Origin: Cololabis saira
Lineage: Eukaryota > Chordata > Actinopteri > Beloniformes > Belonidae
Reading direction: 5' to 3'
NCBI RefSeq assembly: GCF_033807715.1
Contig: NC_084590.1
Span: 716,501-780,500 of the forward strand
DNA length: 64,000 nt
Of this stretch, positions 43,467 through 53,562 are shown piece after piece; positions within the stretch are counted from its first letter, which is position 1, and every line of letters starts with the position of its first letter. Under the pieces are notes generated by a model. That model had not been told where the DNA came from. It searched no databases and saw only the letters and a program-made list of their open reading frames with translations. The position numbers were made by a program, and so were the translations under genes.

Positions 43467-43919
43467 AATTATTGTATTTGATATTAAGCCTTTTTATTGA
43501 ATTCAATACATCTGTATTTGAAACTTGTTCAAAATATCCTCAATGTACAGTGTTTGTGAGTAATGTTTTTATTTATTTGTTGTAGGTCTCAGATGAGCGG
43601 ACTGCCAGAAGAGGGTGTTTTTTTGTGTGTGTGTGTGTGTTTTCGTTTCAAATACAAATAAACTTTATTGACCCCACACTGGCTATTCTACTTGTTGCTC
43701 TTTACATATCTATAGTTCTACATTGTGTTTCCTACCCTATTTGAGCACTGGTAATCCAGATTTGGTGATCTCTCCGGATCAGATTGATCCAATCCGATGT
43801 TGCTTTGAAAAACCGGCTCAAAAGTAAGCTGGATTACGTGATCCTGGATAGCAAAAAAAAGGGTTACTAAATCCGGATCAATTTGATCCGGATTAAACCT
43901 TTTGAAAAACCGGGCCCTG

Positions 43920-45565
43920 GGGTTTCCTCAAATACTTTTGATGTAGCCTATAACTTGAGGTTGTTACCTAGATTCAGTGAGAAAGATGTCGATACTTTCT
44001 TTAGTCTGTTTGAGCGGCTCAGTCAAGCACGCCAGTGGTCTGATCCAGAGAAGACATTGCTTATACAGTGTGTATTTACTGGTAAGGCCCAACAAGCGAT
44101 CTCTGCCCTAAGTACAGCTGACAGTCAGGACTATTCCAAAGTTAAGTCTGCAGTGTTAAGTGCTTATGAACTGGTGCCTGAGGCTTATCGTCAACAGTTC
44201 AGGAAGCTAAGGAGGTCAGAAGGGCAGACCTATGTAGAGCTGGTTCGTGAGTTGACTCTACAGTTCAATCGATGGGTTTTGGCTTCTGAAGTAGGAAGTT
44301 TTGATGAGTTGAGGGAACTGGTTCTTTTAGAACAGTTCAAAGATATCCTCCCTGAACGTGTTGCCACTTACTTGAATGAGCATCGAGTTGAAAAAGTGAC
44401 AGAAGCTGCAGTCTTGGCTGATGAGTACATCTTAACCCATAAGATATATGCAGGGGGAAGGACTGACTGGGGGCGCAGGGATAACTTGTCTATTGGCCGC
44501 CCAGTGAAGGTTGGTGCTGAGGTGGAGAGTCCAGTGCTGAGGCCCTCACCTGGCTGGCGGGGGAAAGATGTAAATCGGACTTGTAATTTTTGTTTGGGAA
44601 AAGGTCACTGGAATAATGAATGTCCAGTACTAAAAGCAAAAAACAAGTCACCCCACCATGGCCGGGGACCGAAGCCTGTTGCTCTCGCTGCTTCTGTCCA
44701 CCAGGCTAGTAGAGATGAGGTTATAGCTGCGGTCAAGTTCCATACTCATGCTAAACCAGTTGCTGTTGCTGTTTCTGACTCAGGCCCAGATCAGTTAGAG
44801 GTGCAGCCTCAGGCCTCCCTGAGTTTAGAAGAGTGTGATCCTGGTTATGCACCTTACCTACGTGATGGTTATGTGTCTTTGTCAGGCAGTGACAAGAAGG
44901 TTCCGGTTAAGATTTTGAGGGACACCGGTGCCCTGGAGTCTTACATTGTTGAGTCGGTTCTCCCATTTTCCTCAGAAACAGACACTGGGAGTTGTGTGCT
45001 GTTTAGGGCAATGGGTATGCAACTGTTGTCTGCTCCTCTGCATCAGTTTGTGTTGTACTCTGATCTTGTGCAGGGTGAGGTGGCTATGGGGGTCCGGCCT
45101 GCTTTGCCTATTCCAGGAGTGGCAGTCATTTTGGGGAATGATTTAGCTGGTAGCCGCGTATGGCCTGACGTGCCTCCCTCCCCGGTCGTTACCTATAAAC
45201 CTGTAGTGAGAGAGCTGCCTGACCCTGAGCAAACTCTTACAGAGGTTTTTCCAGCCTGTGCAGTAACCCGAGCCCAGACCGGTAAAATACAAGCTTTACA
45301 GGTGGCCAAAGTTGACTCAGATGTAGTTGTTCCATGTCCTGTGTTCCCATTGTCTGTTTCTCGTACTGACTTGGCGAAGCAGCAGAAAGAAGATCCTTCC
45401 CTGCAGGAGCTCCTGTCTCAGGTTCGCCCTGCCAGTGAAATGACCAGTGCAGGCTATGGGTATTTCCTACAGGAGGAGGTATTGGTAAGGAAATGGTTAC
45501 CTCAGGGTGAAAATTTTTCTGGAGAACCAATATTTCAAATTGTAGTACCAGCTAAACTGAGATAA
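43920..45565 (+). pseudogene. Gypsy Gag capsid (SCAN-like), zinc knuckle and protease
   Basis: The capsid part has FSEKDVDTFFSLFERLSQAR, SAYELVPEAYRQQFRKL and LEQFKDILPERVATYL, resembling the vertebrate SCAN domain, which is known to derive from a Gmr1-like Gypsy capsid. A zinc knuckle CNFCLGKGHWNNEC lies at about 44582-44625. The protease motif is ILRDTGALESYIV at about 44910 (D-T-G). The frame continues to QIVVPAKLR and a TAA at 45563-45565. Integrase follows in the same frame, so this TAA is either a point mutation or a readthrough stop. No reverse transcriptase lies between protease and integrase. Confidence 0.8.
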
Positions 45566-46170
45566 AGTGTTTTGCAAACAGCTCATGATGATATTGCAGG
45601 TCACCTGGGTGTGCAGAAAACTTACAACCGGGTGCTGAGGTATTTTTACTGGCCCCGGCTGAAAAGGGATATTTCTGCATACATTAAGACATGTCACACT
45701 TGTCAACTAACAGGTAAACCAAACCAAACCATTAACCCTGTTCCTTTGTCTCCTATTCCTGCAGTGTCCTCTCCGTTTGAGAATTTGCTAATAGACTGTG
45801 TTGGCCCTTTACCCAAGTCTAAGGTTGGAAGCTCTTATCTGCTGACAGTGATGTGCCAATCCACCAGGTATCCTGCCGCATATCCTTTGCGGAATATCAC
45901 AACCAAATCTGTGGTGAAGGCTTTGAGTCAGTTTATCTCGGTCTTTGGTATTCCCAAAGTCATTCAGTCAGACCAAGGTACTAATTTCACTTCAAAAATG
46001 TTTGAGGAAATTTTGAAACGGCTCCATGTGAAAGATGCCACCTCTAGTGCTTACCACCCTCAAAGCCAGGGGGCGCTTGAGAGGTTTGACCAAACTCTAA
46101 AATCATTGTTACGGTCATATTGCAGTGAGTTGAACAGAGACTACATACACATGAATGGATTTGTGTCGGT
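45566..46170 (+). pseudogene. Gypsy integrase, truncated
   Basis: Same frame as the preceding gag-protease. Zinc-binding HHCC part: HDDIAGHLGVQKTYNRV and KTCHTCQLTGKP. Catalytic core: first D in LLIDCVGPLPKSKVG, second D in VIQSDQGTNFTS, and E in HPQSQGALERFDQTLK. The core breaks off after LLRSYCSELNRDY near 46142 and the following sequence is unrelated, so the C-terminal integrase domain, the expected downstream RT/RNase H and the 3' LTR are missing. Protease followed directly by integrase is the domain order of Gmr1-like Ty3/Gypsy elements, in which RT lies after integrase. Confidence 0.8.
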
Positions 46171-46775
46171 TGCTGTGTGGATTATGTTCTCACTACAAAT
46201 AAAAAACGGGCTGAAGCCCCCCCAAATTTGATCTCAGCCCCCCCAAAATTAAGAGGACATTTTTCCCTTTCCAACGATACCAATATTGTGTTTGTACAAT
46301 TTAAAACTGCGTTATTTTGGGGTTGATGCAGCCGCGTCTCTGCCTGCAGTCACTGCACTGTGTCCAGCAATGTCCCACCCACAGCACCATCTGATTGGTT
46401 ACACACAGAGACAGGCACGGGAAACAGCCAATCAGTGGTGAAGGCTGTGCATGCTCTATGCTCACAAACAGAGGAGCGGAGAATAAGTTTAGCCGGGTAG
46501 AGAAGCTCCGGAGCTATGTTTCCAAGGTAAGTTAAGGCAGCAGACACCCTATTATTGTTATTCTAGCTTTCCAAAGTGCACCAGATTGATGCATGTAAAT
46601 GCATTATGCTCAAAAAAATTCCCGGGAGGGAACGCACCCCCCCGAACCCGCCCGGTACCCTCTCGATGTTCCAGGACCTCTTCATGCACAAATTAAGCAC
46701 TGGAATTGACCCTACCATTATTAAGTGAATGATTTTCATTATGTTCAGACTTACATTTCAGCCCCGACAGAAATC

Positions 46776-46841
46776 ATGCCGCCCCCTTCGAAGAGGAGGG
46801 ATATTAGGAGTTTTTTTCAGCCAGCAGCAGCAGCAGTCACT
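46776..46841 (+). CDS. hAT transposase first exon
   Basis: ATG starts MPPPSKRRDIRSFFQPAAAA and ends at donor ACT/GTAAGT. KRRDIR.FF is typical of N-terminal exons of ZMYM/hAT-type fish transposases. No further exon is found, so it is a remnant. Confidence 0.5.
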
Positions 46842-47122
46842 GTAAGTCATGTAAAAAAATGTCAGTGACTCAGTGCAGTGTTGTGGAGGTGTAACACGCC
46901 ACTCATTTTGCCACTGAATGTCCGACCTGCATCGGAGTTAGCATAACATTACACTGTGTGAACTTGCTAACCTGCAAAACTTTGAGTAGGAAGCTGCTTA
47001 GAGAGAAGCAGGCCCGGTTCTACGAGGCATAAGCGAGGCATAAGCATCGCACCCTCAGATTATGTGTTTGCATGCTCAGTTGAAAAGACGAAAAAAAAAA
47101 ACTGACGAGTGCACTCGCGTTA

Positions 47123-47180
47123 AGGCTGATTTATGGTTCTGCGTTAAATCGACGCAGAACCTACGGCGTAGGGTACGCGG
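47123..47180. mobile_element. Foldback MITE fragment
   Basis: GATTTATGGTTCTGCGTTAAATCGACGCAGAACC plus CTACGGCGTAGGGTACGCGG matches the left part of the MITE at 11363-11492. The right arm is missing. Confidence 0.6.
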
Positions 47181-47247
47181 CAACGGAAAAAAATATGTTG
47201 AAAGTAATGCATACTGTATTGTACATTAAAAAGGAAAAAAAAGAAAT

Positions 47248-47917
47248 GGTAACACTTTACAATAAGCGTCCAGAAAGTATTTACTAATGGTTAACTATGG
47301 TTAAGTAATGCTTATTATTAATGCTTAACTGCAGTTAAGCATTAATAATGTGTTACCTAAGGGATACATATGTTACACTTTACAATAAGGGTCCAGAAAG
47401 CATTTACTAATGGTTAAGTAATGCTTATGAGGCACTCCTATACATTTATTAAGGTTTATGTCAGGTTACCGTTCATAAGGTTAGGTAAGCTACCTGATAA
47501 CACACACAGCACCATTAGGAAATGATTACTTAAGACTCTAAATAGTTGTTTAATAATGCCCATCCGGGTAACATGTACACCATTAGTGAATGATTAGTAG
47601 ATGTATTAGGTAGCTGTTACTTAATGCTTATTCACTCCAAATAAACACCATTAGTAAATGATTACTAGGGGCATTATTAACGTTTTACATATATTAACTA
47701 ATGCATTAATTAATACTAAGTAATGCATACATAAGGATAAATAATTACATAGTGTAACGTTTATGACATTAACTGTTTATTAATGCATTAACTAATATGC
47801 TAATTAATGTTAAGTAATACATAATAATGGTTATTTAACTATTATTAAACTGTTAATTAATGCTTAATAATGCATTAACTAACGTTAATTAAGGGACCCT
47901 TATTGTAAAGTGTTACC
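47248..47917. mobile_element. Non-autonomous element GGTAACACTTTACAATAAG, 670 bp
   Basis: The left end GGTAACACTTTACAATAAGCG and right end CTTATTGTAAAGTGTTACC are inverted. AAAGAAAT and CAAGAAAT flank it (7 of 8 equal), pointing to an 8-bp duplication. The interior consists of TTAATGC/GCATTAA-type short palindromes and a second copy of the terminal phrase at about 47373. No coding potential. Confidence 0.8.
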
Positions 47918-48448
47918 CAAGAAATGTGTTGCACACATGAAGCAAGCCCACTCACATCACTGAAAACATGTGGGGATTAAAAGTGTAATTTTTGTAGAGC
48001 AAACGTTCAGATTTTGGCTCCTGTTTGTATTGTTGTTGTTTCAATCTCTGTGAGCTGGTCAGGTTGAAAATCTATTTTTACAGAGATGGACAGTTTTTTC
48101 GCACACATGTTCAAAAATTCAAAAATTCTGTTACGTACAAAAGGGGGGCCTGGCAAAAAAAGTTTGGGAACCACTGGCTTAAAGACATTACAAAAATCCA
48201 GAGAGTATGGAAGGTTAAACTTACCCGACCTCCAGTATTATTTCTTAGTTAATAAGTTACAGTATGTCTTAAAATGGTACAAAAATCACTCACTAGATAG
48301 TCAATGGCTGGATTCAGAACAAGTGTTTTGCAATGATTTGGAAAACCCTGATTTACCATTTATCAGTCAAAATATCAAACATCATGAATGCTTTAAAATC
48401 ATTAATATCAGCTCTACTCTGACAGCCTGGTGGGACTTCCTTAAAATA

Positions 48449-48468
48449 GCCAAAGTCTCACTTTTTAC
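48449..48468. repeat. Target duplication of the L2 insertion, left copy
   Basis: GCCAAAGTCTCACTTTTTAC, 20 bp, is identical to 52823-52842. It codes for part of AKVSLFT in the host L1, confirming insertion into existing LINE sequence. Confidence 0.95.
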
Positions 48469-48601
48469 TTTAAACTTAAACTTTATTTATTTGTATAGCA
48501 CCAAATCATACAATATAAAATGCAACACATGGTGCTTTACATGCAGAATAAAATAACAATAAAAAACACAATTTAAAACATTCCATACGACCCCACCCCC
48601 C

Positions 48602-48688
48602 ACGCGTACACACACACTCACTCACACTCATATACATGTGCACACACTCACACGCCCACACCCACACACACACACACACACACACAGT
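48602..48688. repeat. CA-rich microsatellite in LINE 3' UTR
   Basis: Imperfect CACACA and CACTCA units ending in a pure CA run at 48662-48686. Confidence 0.9.
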
Positions 48689-49156
48689 AAGTGGACTGGT
48701 GACATGGCTTAGCACTAACGATCCAGGTGAGGAAAAACACTACCTATGGGTGGCCGTCCACACTGAGAAGCTCCACCGACCACGACCACCAGGAGCATCG
48801 CCACAGAGACCCCCCCAACCCGGACAGACCGGGGCAGACCCCACACAGAAGGTGGAGCCCCCCCCCAGCCACCCAGGCCTGAGAGATCCCCATGACGACA
48901 CCCCCATGGGCGGAGCAGGCACACCTCCCAGTGTGAACGACCCCCCTGAGGAAACACTGGAGCTAAAAACTAAAAGATTAAAAGAAAGTAAGAAATGCCT
49001 AAAAGTGTAAAATTTTAGAGAAATCTATATGAAACTTAAGATGAATAATAAATAACATAAAGTAAAAAGTCACTAAAATGGATTAAAGTTTTAGAGATAA
49101 TAAAAGAGCTAGAGAAGTAGACACAATACATAGCTAAAAAGACTAGGTAAATGAGA

Positions 49157-52100
49157 TCAGATAAAAGCCAAACTAAAAAGGTGTGTCTTGAGCCTCCTTT
49201 TAAAAATATCAACATTCTCTGCGGCCCTGAGGTTCTCTGGCAGGCTGTTCCATAAAGAGGGGCCATAATGGCTGAATGCAGCCTCACCGTGGGTTTTGGT
49301 CCCGGTTCGGGGAATGGTTAAAAGGCCGGTGCCAGAGGACCTCAGGGTCCGTGAGGGTTGATACAGTAAAAGCAGATCAGATAAATAAGATGGCCCAAGA
49401 CCGTTAAGACACTTAAAAACCAGTAAAAGAACCTTAAAATCAATCCTGAAACGGACGGGGAGCCAATGCAGCGATTTTAAAACAGGGGTAATGTGCTCCC
49501 GCCCTCTGGTCCTCGTCAGCACGCGAGCGGCTGAGTTCTGTAATAGCTGTAGGTTATTAATACTCTTTTTAGGAAGACCAGAGAGCAGGGCATTACAATA
49601 ATCTAAACGACTAGAGATAAAAGCATGCATCAGCACCTCCGTGCTGGCCTGAGAGAGAAACGGGCGGACTCTGGCTATGTTCTTAAGATGGTAAAAACCT
49701 ATTTTCGTAATATTCTTTATGTGTGGAATAAAAGTGAGCTCAGAGTCAAAAATAACACCCAGGTTCTTTACACGTTGCGAAGGTTTAAAATCTTGTAGTT
49801 TTGGTAAAAGTTTCTCTCTCTGGCCTTCAGGACCAATAACTAAAACCTCTGTTTTGTCCTGGTTGAGCTGTAGGAAATTATCTGCCATCCATGACTTAAT
49901 ATCTAAAATACAGTTAAAAAGGGCATCAAGTGGCCCTGTGTCATCAGGAGACACAGCGATGTACAGCTGTGTGTCGTCAGCGTAGCTGTGGAAGCTGATG
50001 CCGTGTCTCCTGATGACGTCCCCCAAGGGAAGCATGTAAAGGTTAAAAAGAAGCGGACCTAAAATTGACCCTTGGGGGACCCCACACTTAATTTCATGCA
50101 TTCTGGAGGAATCCAAACTTACAAAGAAAGATCGATCTGTGAGATAGGAGCGGAACCAGTTAAAAACAGTACCAGAGAGGCTCACCAGGTGCTTCAGTCT
50201 GTTTAATAAAATGTGATGGTCTACTGTATCGAAGGCGGCACTAAGATCCAGTAGAACCAAGACTGTCAGTTTGCGGTTATCTAAATTGCACCTGATGTCA
50301 TTTAAAATCTTTAAAAGGGCTGTCTCGGTGCTGTGGTTCATCCTAAAGCCAGACTGAAATTTCTCTGAAATATTGTTTCTTATTAAAAAATAATTTACTT
50401 GGTTAAAAACCAGCTTTTCTAAAATCTTACTTAAAAAGGGTAAGTTGGATACAGGTCTGTAGTTATTAAAAATGCTGTGATCTAAATTACTCTTCTTCAG
50501 AAGGGGCTTCACCACCGCCATTTTAAAGGCGGCAGGGAAGACACCCGTCTGAAGAGAGTAATTTACTATATTTAAAATATGTTCCTCAAAGAATTCATAA
50601 AATGTCTTTAAAAGTGATGTGGGAATGGGATCTAAAAGGCAGGTTGTTGGGTTTACCTGGGAGAAAACTCGACCAAGTGTCCTCGCATCAACCAGGGCAA
50701 AACTCTCCAGTGTTTCCTCGGGTAAAAGCAACTGTCCAGTTGTGTTAAAAATGACATTTTGATGTGGTAAAAGACTGGACCTAATGTTGTCAATTTTACT
50801 TCTGAAGTGGTCTGCAAAATCCTCACAAAGATTGTCTGTTGGTGGTTGTGAGGAATTCTTAAAATGTACATTTGTTAAAAGATCGAAGGTGGAGAAAAGA
50901 AATTTAGAATTGTTTTTATTGTCTGTAATGAGTTTTGAGAAATGGGCAATTCTTGCCTGTTTGACGGTTTTATTGTAGGACTTGAGTTGTTCACGAAATA
51001 TCTGATAATGTATTGTAAGTTTACTTTTTCTCCACCTTCTCTCAGCACTCCTGCATTTTCTTTTTGATTTTTTGACTTCCTCAGTTCTCCATGGGGGTGT
51101 AGGCTTAGTTTTTATGGTTTTTGTTAAAAGTGGAGCAACTGAGTTCAGAGTGGATTCTAGTTTCCTGTTAAAATTATCAACAATAAAATCACATGATGCA
51201 GGTAAAACGTCAGCAGGAGTGCTCTGTAAAATCTCAATAAAATTTGCAGCCACTTCAGAAGTTAGGTAGCGTTTCCTCACCGTTCTCATCGAGGCTTCCT
51301 GATGATTAAGACTGGTGATGTTAAAAAACACGCAGTAATGGTCAGACACAGCCAGGTCGACAACAGAGGACACACCGGTGGACAGGCCATAGGTTATGAC
51401 CAGGTCCAGGGTGTGTCCTCTGTTGTGAGTCGGCTGTGTGACATGTTGGGTAAAATCCATGCAGTTTAAAAGGTTTAAAAATTCTCTCGACAGTGGGTCG
51501 GAGGTATTGTCAATGTGTAGATTAAAATCACCAGTTATTAAAATTCTGTTGTAAGTGGTATGTATGATTGATAAAAGCTCTGAAAATTCACTGATAAAAA
51601 CAGTGGAGTGATGGGGTGGTCTATAAACAGTTAAACAAAGAATAGGAGGACTGCTAAAAACAAAGGCAAGGTGTTCAAATGAGGAGTAGTTGTTAAAAGA
51701 GACCTCCTTTGTAGCTAATATGTTTTTAAAAATTGAAGCTGTGCCGCCTCCCTTTCTAACACCCCGTGTAGTAAATAAAAAATTAAAATTTGGTGGAGAA
51801 GCCTGGATGAGGGAAAATGCAGCGTCCGTGCCAAGCCATGTCTCTGTTAAAAGAATACCATCAAGTTTATGATGCACAATAAGATCATTTAAAATAAAGG
51901 TTTTGTTTAAAAGAGAGCGCACGTTCAACACAGCCAAGTTAATGTCTGTGTTGGACGTGCGCTCACGACCACAACGTACCGGGTTGATAAAAACAAGATT
52001 GTCTCTGTTAAAACCAGTGGGTCTGTGGATCTGACGGGGAAAACGGGTGGTGACCAGGGGATGAATTGGTTGAGGATCTGGTGTGTGGGTGGCGCCAGAT

Positions 52101-52192
52101 GTAGCTGGTTTTATGGAAGAATTATCTGGTGGGGGTGGCAATGATGACTGTGACCTGTGGGGGAAGCTGGAGAGGGGGGCGGCTGGCTCCAC
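49157..52192 (-). CDS. L2 ORF2: endonuclease and reverse transcriptase
   Basis: Open for about 1,011 codons. The first 65 residues are P/S-rich. Endonuclease: NLAVLNVRSLLNK, DGILLTETWLG, LAFVFSSPPILCLTVYRPPH, LITGDFNLHID and [90 protein letters not shown] and HSYADDTQLYIAV (catalytic YADD). The C-terminus has FISSRLDYCNALLSGLP and LKSLHWLPVRFRIDFKVLLL. Catalytic residues look intact. The protein nicks target DNA and reverse-transcribes LINE RNA. There is no ATG at its beginning. It is in the same frame as the esterase part upstream, separated by a single TGA (52250-52252), so the stop is either a mutation or a recoded signal. Confidence 0.92.
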   Translation of the reverse strand: MEPAAPLSSFPHRSQSSLPPPPDNSSIKPATSGATHTPDPQPIHPLVTTRFPRQIHRPTGFNRDNLVFINPVRCGRERTSNTDINLAVLNVRSLLNKTFILNDLIVHHKLDGILLTETWLGTDAAFSLIQASPPNFNFLFTTRGVRKGGGTASIFKNILATKEVSFNNYSSFEHLAFVFSSPPILCLTVYRPPHHSTVFISEFSELLSIIHTTYNRILITGDFNLHIDNTSDPLSREFLNLLNCMDFTQHVTQPTHNRGHTLDLVITYGLSTGVSSVVDLAVSDHYCVFFNITSLNHQEASMRTVRKRYLTSEVAANFIEILQSTPADVLPASCDFIVDNFNRKLESTLNSVAPLLTKTIKTKPTPPWRTEEVKKSKRKCRSAERRWRKSKLTIHYQIFREQLKSYNKTVKQARIAHFSKLITDNKNNSKFLFSTFDLLTNVHFKNSSQPPTDNLCEDFADHFRSKIDNIRSSLLPHQNVIFNTTGQLLLPEETLESFALVDARTLGRVFSQVNPTTCLLDPIPTSLLKTFYEFFEEHILNIVNYSLQTGVFPAAFKMAVVKPLLKKSNLDHSIFNNYRPVSNLPFLSKILEKLVFNQVNYFLIRNNISEKFQSGFRMNHSTETALLKILNDIRCNLDNRKLTVLVLLDLSAAFDTVDHHILLNRLKHLVSLSGTVFNWFRSYLTDRSFFVSLDSSRMHEIKCGVPQGSILGPLLFNLYMLPLGDVIRRHGISFHSYADDTQLYIAVSPDDTGPLDALFNCILDIKSWMADNFLQLNQDKTEVLVIGPEGQREKLLPKLQDFKPSQRVKNLGVIFDSELTFIPHIKNITKIGFYHLKNIARVRPFLSQASTEVLMHAFISSRLDYCNALLSGLPKKSINNLQLLQNSAARVLTRTRGREHITPVLKSLHWLPVRFRIDFKVLLLVFKCLNGLGPSYLSDLLLLYQPSRTLRSSGTGLLTIPRTGTKTHGEAAFSHYGPSLWNSLPENLRAAENVDIFKRRLKTHLFSLAFI

Positions 52193-52249
52193 AGGTGAAG
52201 AGGAAGACTCCGGGCCAGAGCTGGGAGTGTGGGTGTGGCCAGAAAATAG

Positions 52250-52732
52250 TCACTCCCGTGGAGCCGACAGAACCGCGTGCTGAATGTTTGCAGCCAACAC
52301 GCGGCCCCCCAGCCTGTTTGGGTGAAGTCCGTCGGGCCTATAAAAGGAGGGACGATTCCAGAAAAGATTAAAATTGTCGATAAAACCAATGTTAAGAGCT
52401 CTGCAGGTGTTCTGAAGCCAAGAGCTCAGATAGAGCAGCCTGCTGAAGCGCCATGCTCCGCGGGACAGCGTTGGAAGCGGGCCGCTGATAAAAATGGACT
52501 TCCCACAGTTTTTAAGGAAGGTGAACAGCTCATTAAAATCATTTTTTAAAAGCTCAGAGCGCGGTTTGGAGCAATCATTGGATCCCACATGGACAATGAC
52601 GCGAGCAATGGTGGATGGAGCAGACTGTAGTAGAGCGGGGAGTTTCTCCAGAATCACCGGGACTGTGGCTCCAGGGAAGCAATATGTGGCTGCGTTGAAG
52701 AACCTAATGTTCCGGGATATTGAGTCTCCCAC
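52250..52732 (-). CDS. L2 ORF1 esterase domain (SGNH-like), partial
   Basis: 160 residues with the SGNH blocks in order: VGDSISRN (block I, G-D-S), VIVHVGSNDCSK (block III, G.ND) and PDGLHPNRLGG (block V, D..H). Open frame extends about 30 codons upstream into S/P-rich sequence before the 5' truncation. Esterase domains of this type are known in ORF1 of CR1/L2-like LINEs; their exact role is uncertain, with lipid or RNA interaction proposed. It ends at TGA 52250-52252, in frame with ORF2. Confidence 0.85.
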   Translation of the reverse strand: MGDSISRNIRFFNAATYCFPGATVPVILEKLPALLQSAPSTIARVIVHVGSNDCSKPRSELLKNDFNELFTFLKNCGKSIFISGPLPTLSRGAWRFSRLLYLSSWLQNTCRALNIGFIDNFNLFWNRPSFYRPDGLHPNRLGGRVLAANIQHAVLSAPRE

Positions 52733-52822
52733 GATCAGTGTGGTTGGGGAGAAGAGGGGGCGAGGAGAAGAAGGTTGTGGGGACTCACGGTTGGAGGATG
52801 CAGGGTCCCCGCTGGGTGCGGG

Positions 52823-52842
52823 GCCAAAGTCTCACTTTTTAC
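52823..52842. repeat. Target duplication of the L2 insertion, right copy
   Basis: Perfect second copy of 48449-48468. Confidence 0.95.
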
Positions 52843-52943
52843 ATGTGATCGAACACCCATCTGGAACAACCCAGAAATTCTGAAAAATGATAAAAAGATG
52901 GTGAACTTCACTCAATGGAGAGACCAAGGAATAAAGTATCTAC

Positions 52944-53134
52944 TGTGGCGGACACAATTATGGACCTCGCACCCATCAGGACTGTAGGGAAGGTGGCGTG
53001 GTCACGGGGCGTTTTATGCTTAGCAACGCGTGTTGTGTTGAGTTGTCAGCCGTTAGTTATCAACTGTCAGTTTCTGTTGTCAGTTGGATTCCGTTCTCTG
53101 GGAATAAAGTGCACATTTTGTACCTTTTAACACA
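52944..53134 (+). mobile_element. Probable solo LTR, about 190 bp
   Basis: The segment begins TGTGGCGGACAC and ends TTTTAACACA (TGTG/CACA). AATAAA lies at about 53103, with GTGCACATTTTGTACC following. It separates two L1 coding pieces (IKYL and YGISSNN), and about a dozen L1 codons seem to be missing. A clear target duplication is not visible, so the class is not certain. Confidence 0.5.
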
Positions 53135-53562
53135 CTCACTGTTCAATATGGAATTAGCAGTAACAATTTTTTAGAATACCAACAACTTAAGTCCATAATA
53201 AGTAAAAAAAAATATAAACTCAACCAATTGGATCTGCAATTTCCCGCAAAGATAATAGAGTTATTTAATCTAAACACCCCAAAATTGCTATTGAAACTCT
53301 ACAGGTTAAAGCAGCACTATGTAACTTTTCCACCTTAATATCATATTTCCAGAGTCATTGTGATGGTACATCAACTTCCAACAGGTTTAATGAACCTCTG
53401 TCATGGTCTGAGGGAGTCTGTATCGCCTTCACTGGCACTATGTAACTTTGAGGAGCATGGTAGGAACCCTGCCACACTAAAAAACTACGAATCTTTACGG
53501 CTTTGACTGCTTTACGGCATACGTCACGTCCCCCTCCTTCCTGATTCGCAGTCGAGACGAAA

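Larger units (their letters stand above)
40862..43916. mobile_element. PIF/Harbinger DNA transposon, complete
   Basis: Perfect 18-bp inverted ends GGCCCGGTTTTTCAAAAG are flanked by CTG on both sides (40859-40861 and 43917-43919). A 3-bp CWG duplication is known for Harbinger3-like fish elements. It carries two divergent genes: a HARBI1-like transposase (reverse) and a Myb-domain protein (forward). Subterminal regions repeat GGTTTTTCAAAA and GATTACGTAATC/GGATCA motifs. It sits in gag of the Gypsy element, and its removal restores the gag frame. Confidence 0.95.
46205..48176 (+). mobile_element. hAT remains (at least two fused ends)
   Basis: The left end has GGGCTGAAGCCCCCCCAAATTTGATCTCAGCCCCCCC, typical of one fish hAT family. 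The right end reads GGGGGGCCTGGCAAAAAA...GTTTGGGAACCACTG, the inverted form of another common hAT terminus (CAGTGGTTCCCAAAC). The two ends do not pair, so this is probably a composite of two elements. It contains the exon at 46776-46841, a MITE fragment at 47123 and a palindromic element at 47248-47917. Confidence 0.5.
48469..52822 (-). mobile_element. L2-like LINE, 4.35 kb, recent insertion
   Basis: Flanked by a perfect 20-bp target duplication (48449-48468, 52823-52842). On the reverse strand it holds an esterase-endonuclease-RT reading frame, a 3' UTR with a CA repeat (48602-48688) and a terminus reading GCTATACAAATAAATAAAG followed by TTTAAGTTTAAA. The 5' end is truncated just upstream of the esterase domain. 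Intact target duplications and a long open frame indicate recent insertion. Confidence 0.92.

Noticed and set aside
48636..49010. Proline-rich frame near 48.6-49.0 kb
   Set aside because: It is the antisense of the L2 3' UTR and includes its CA repeat.
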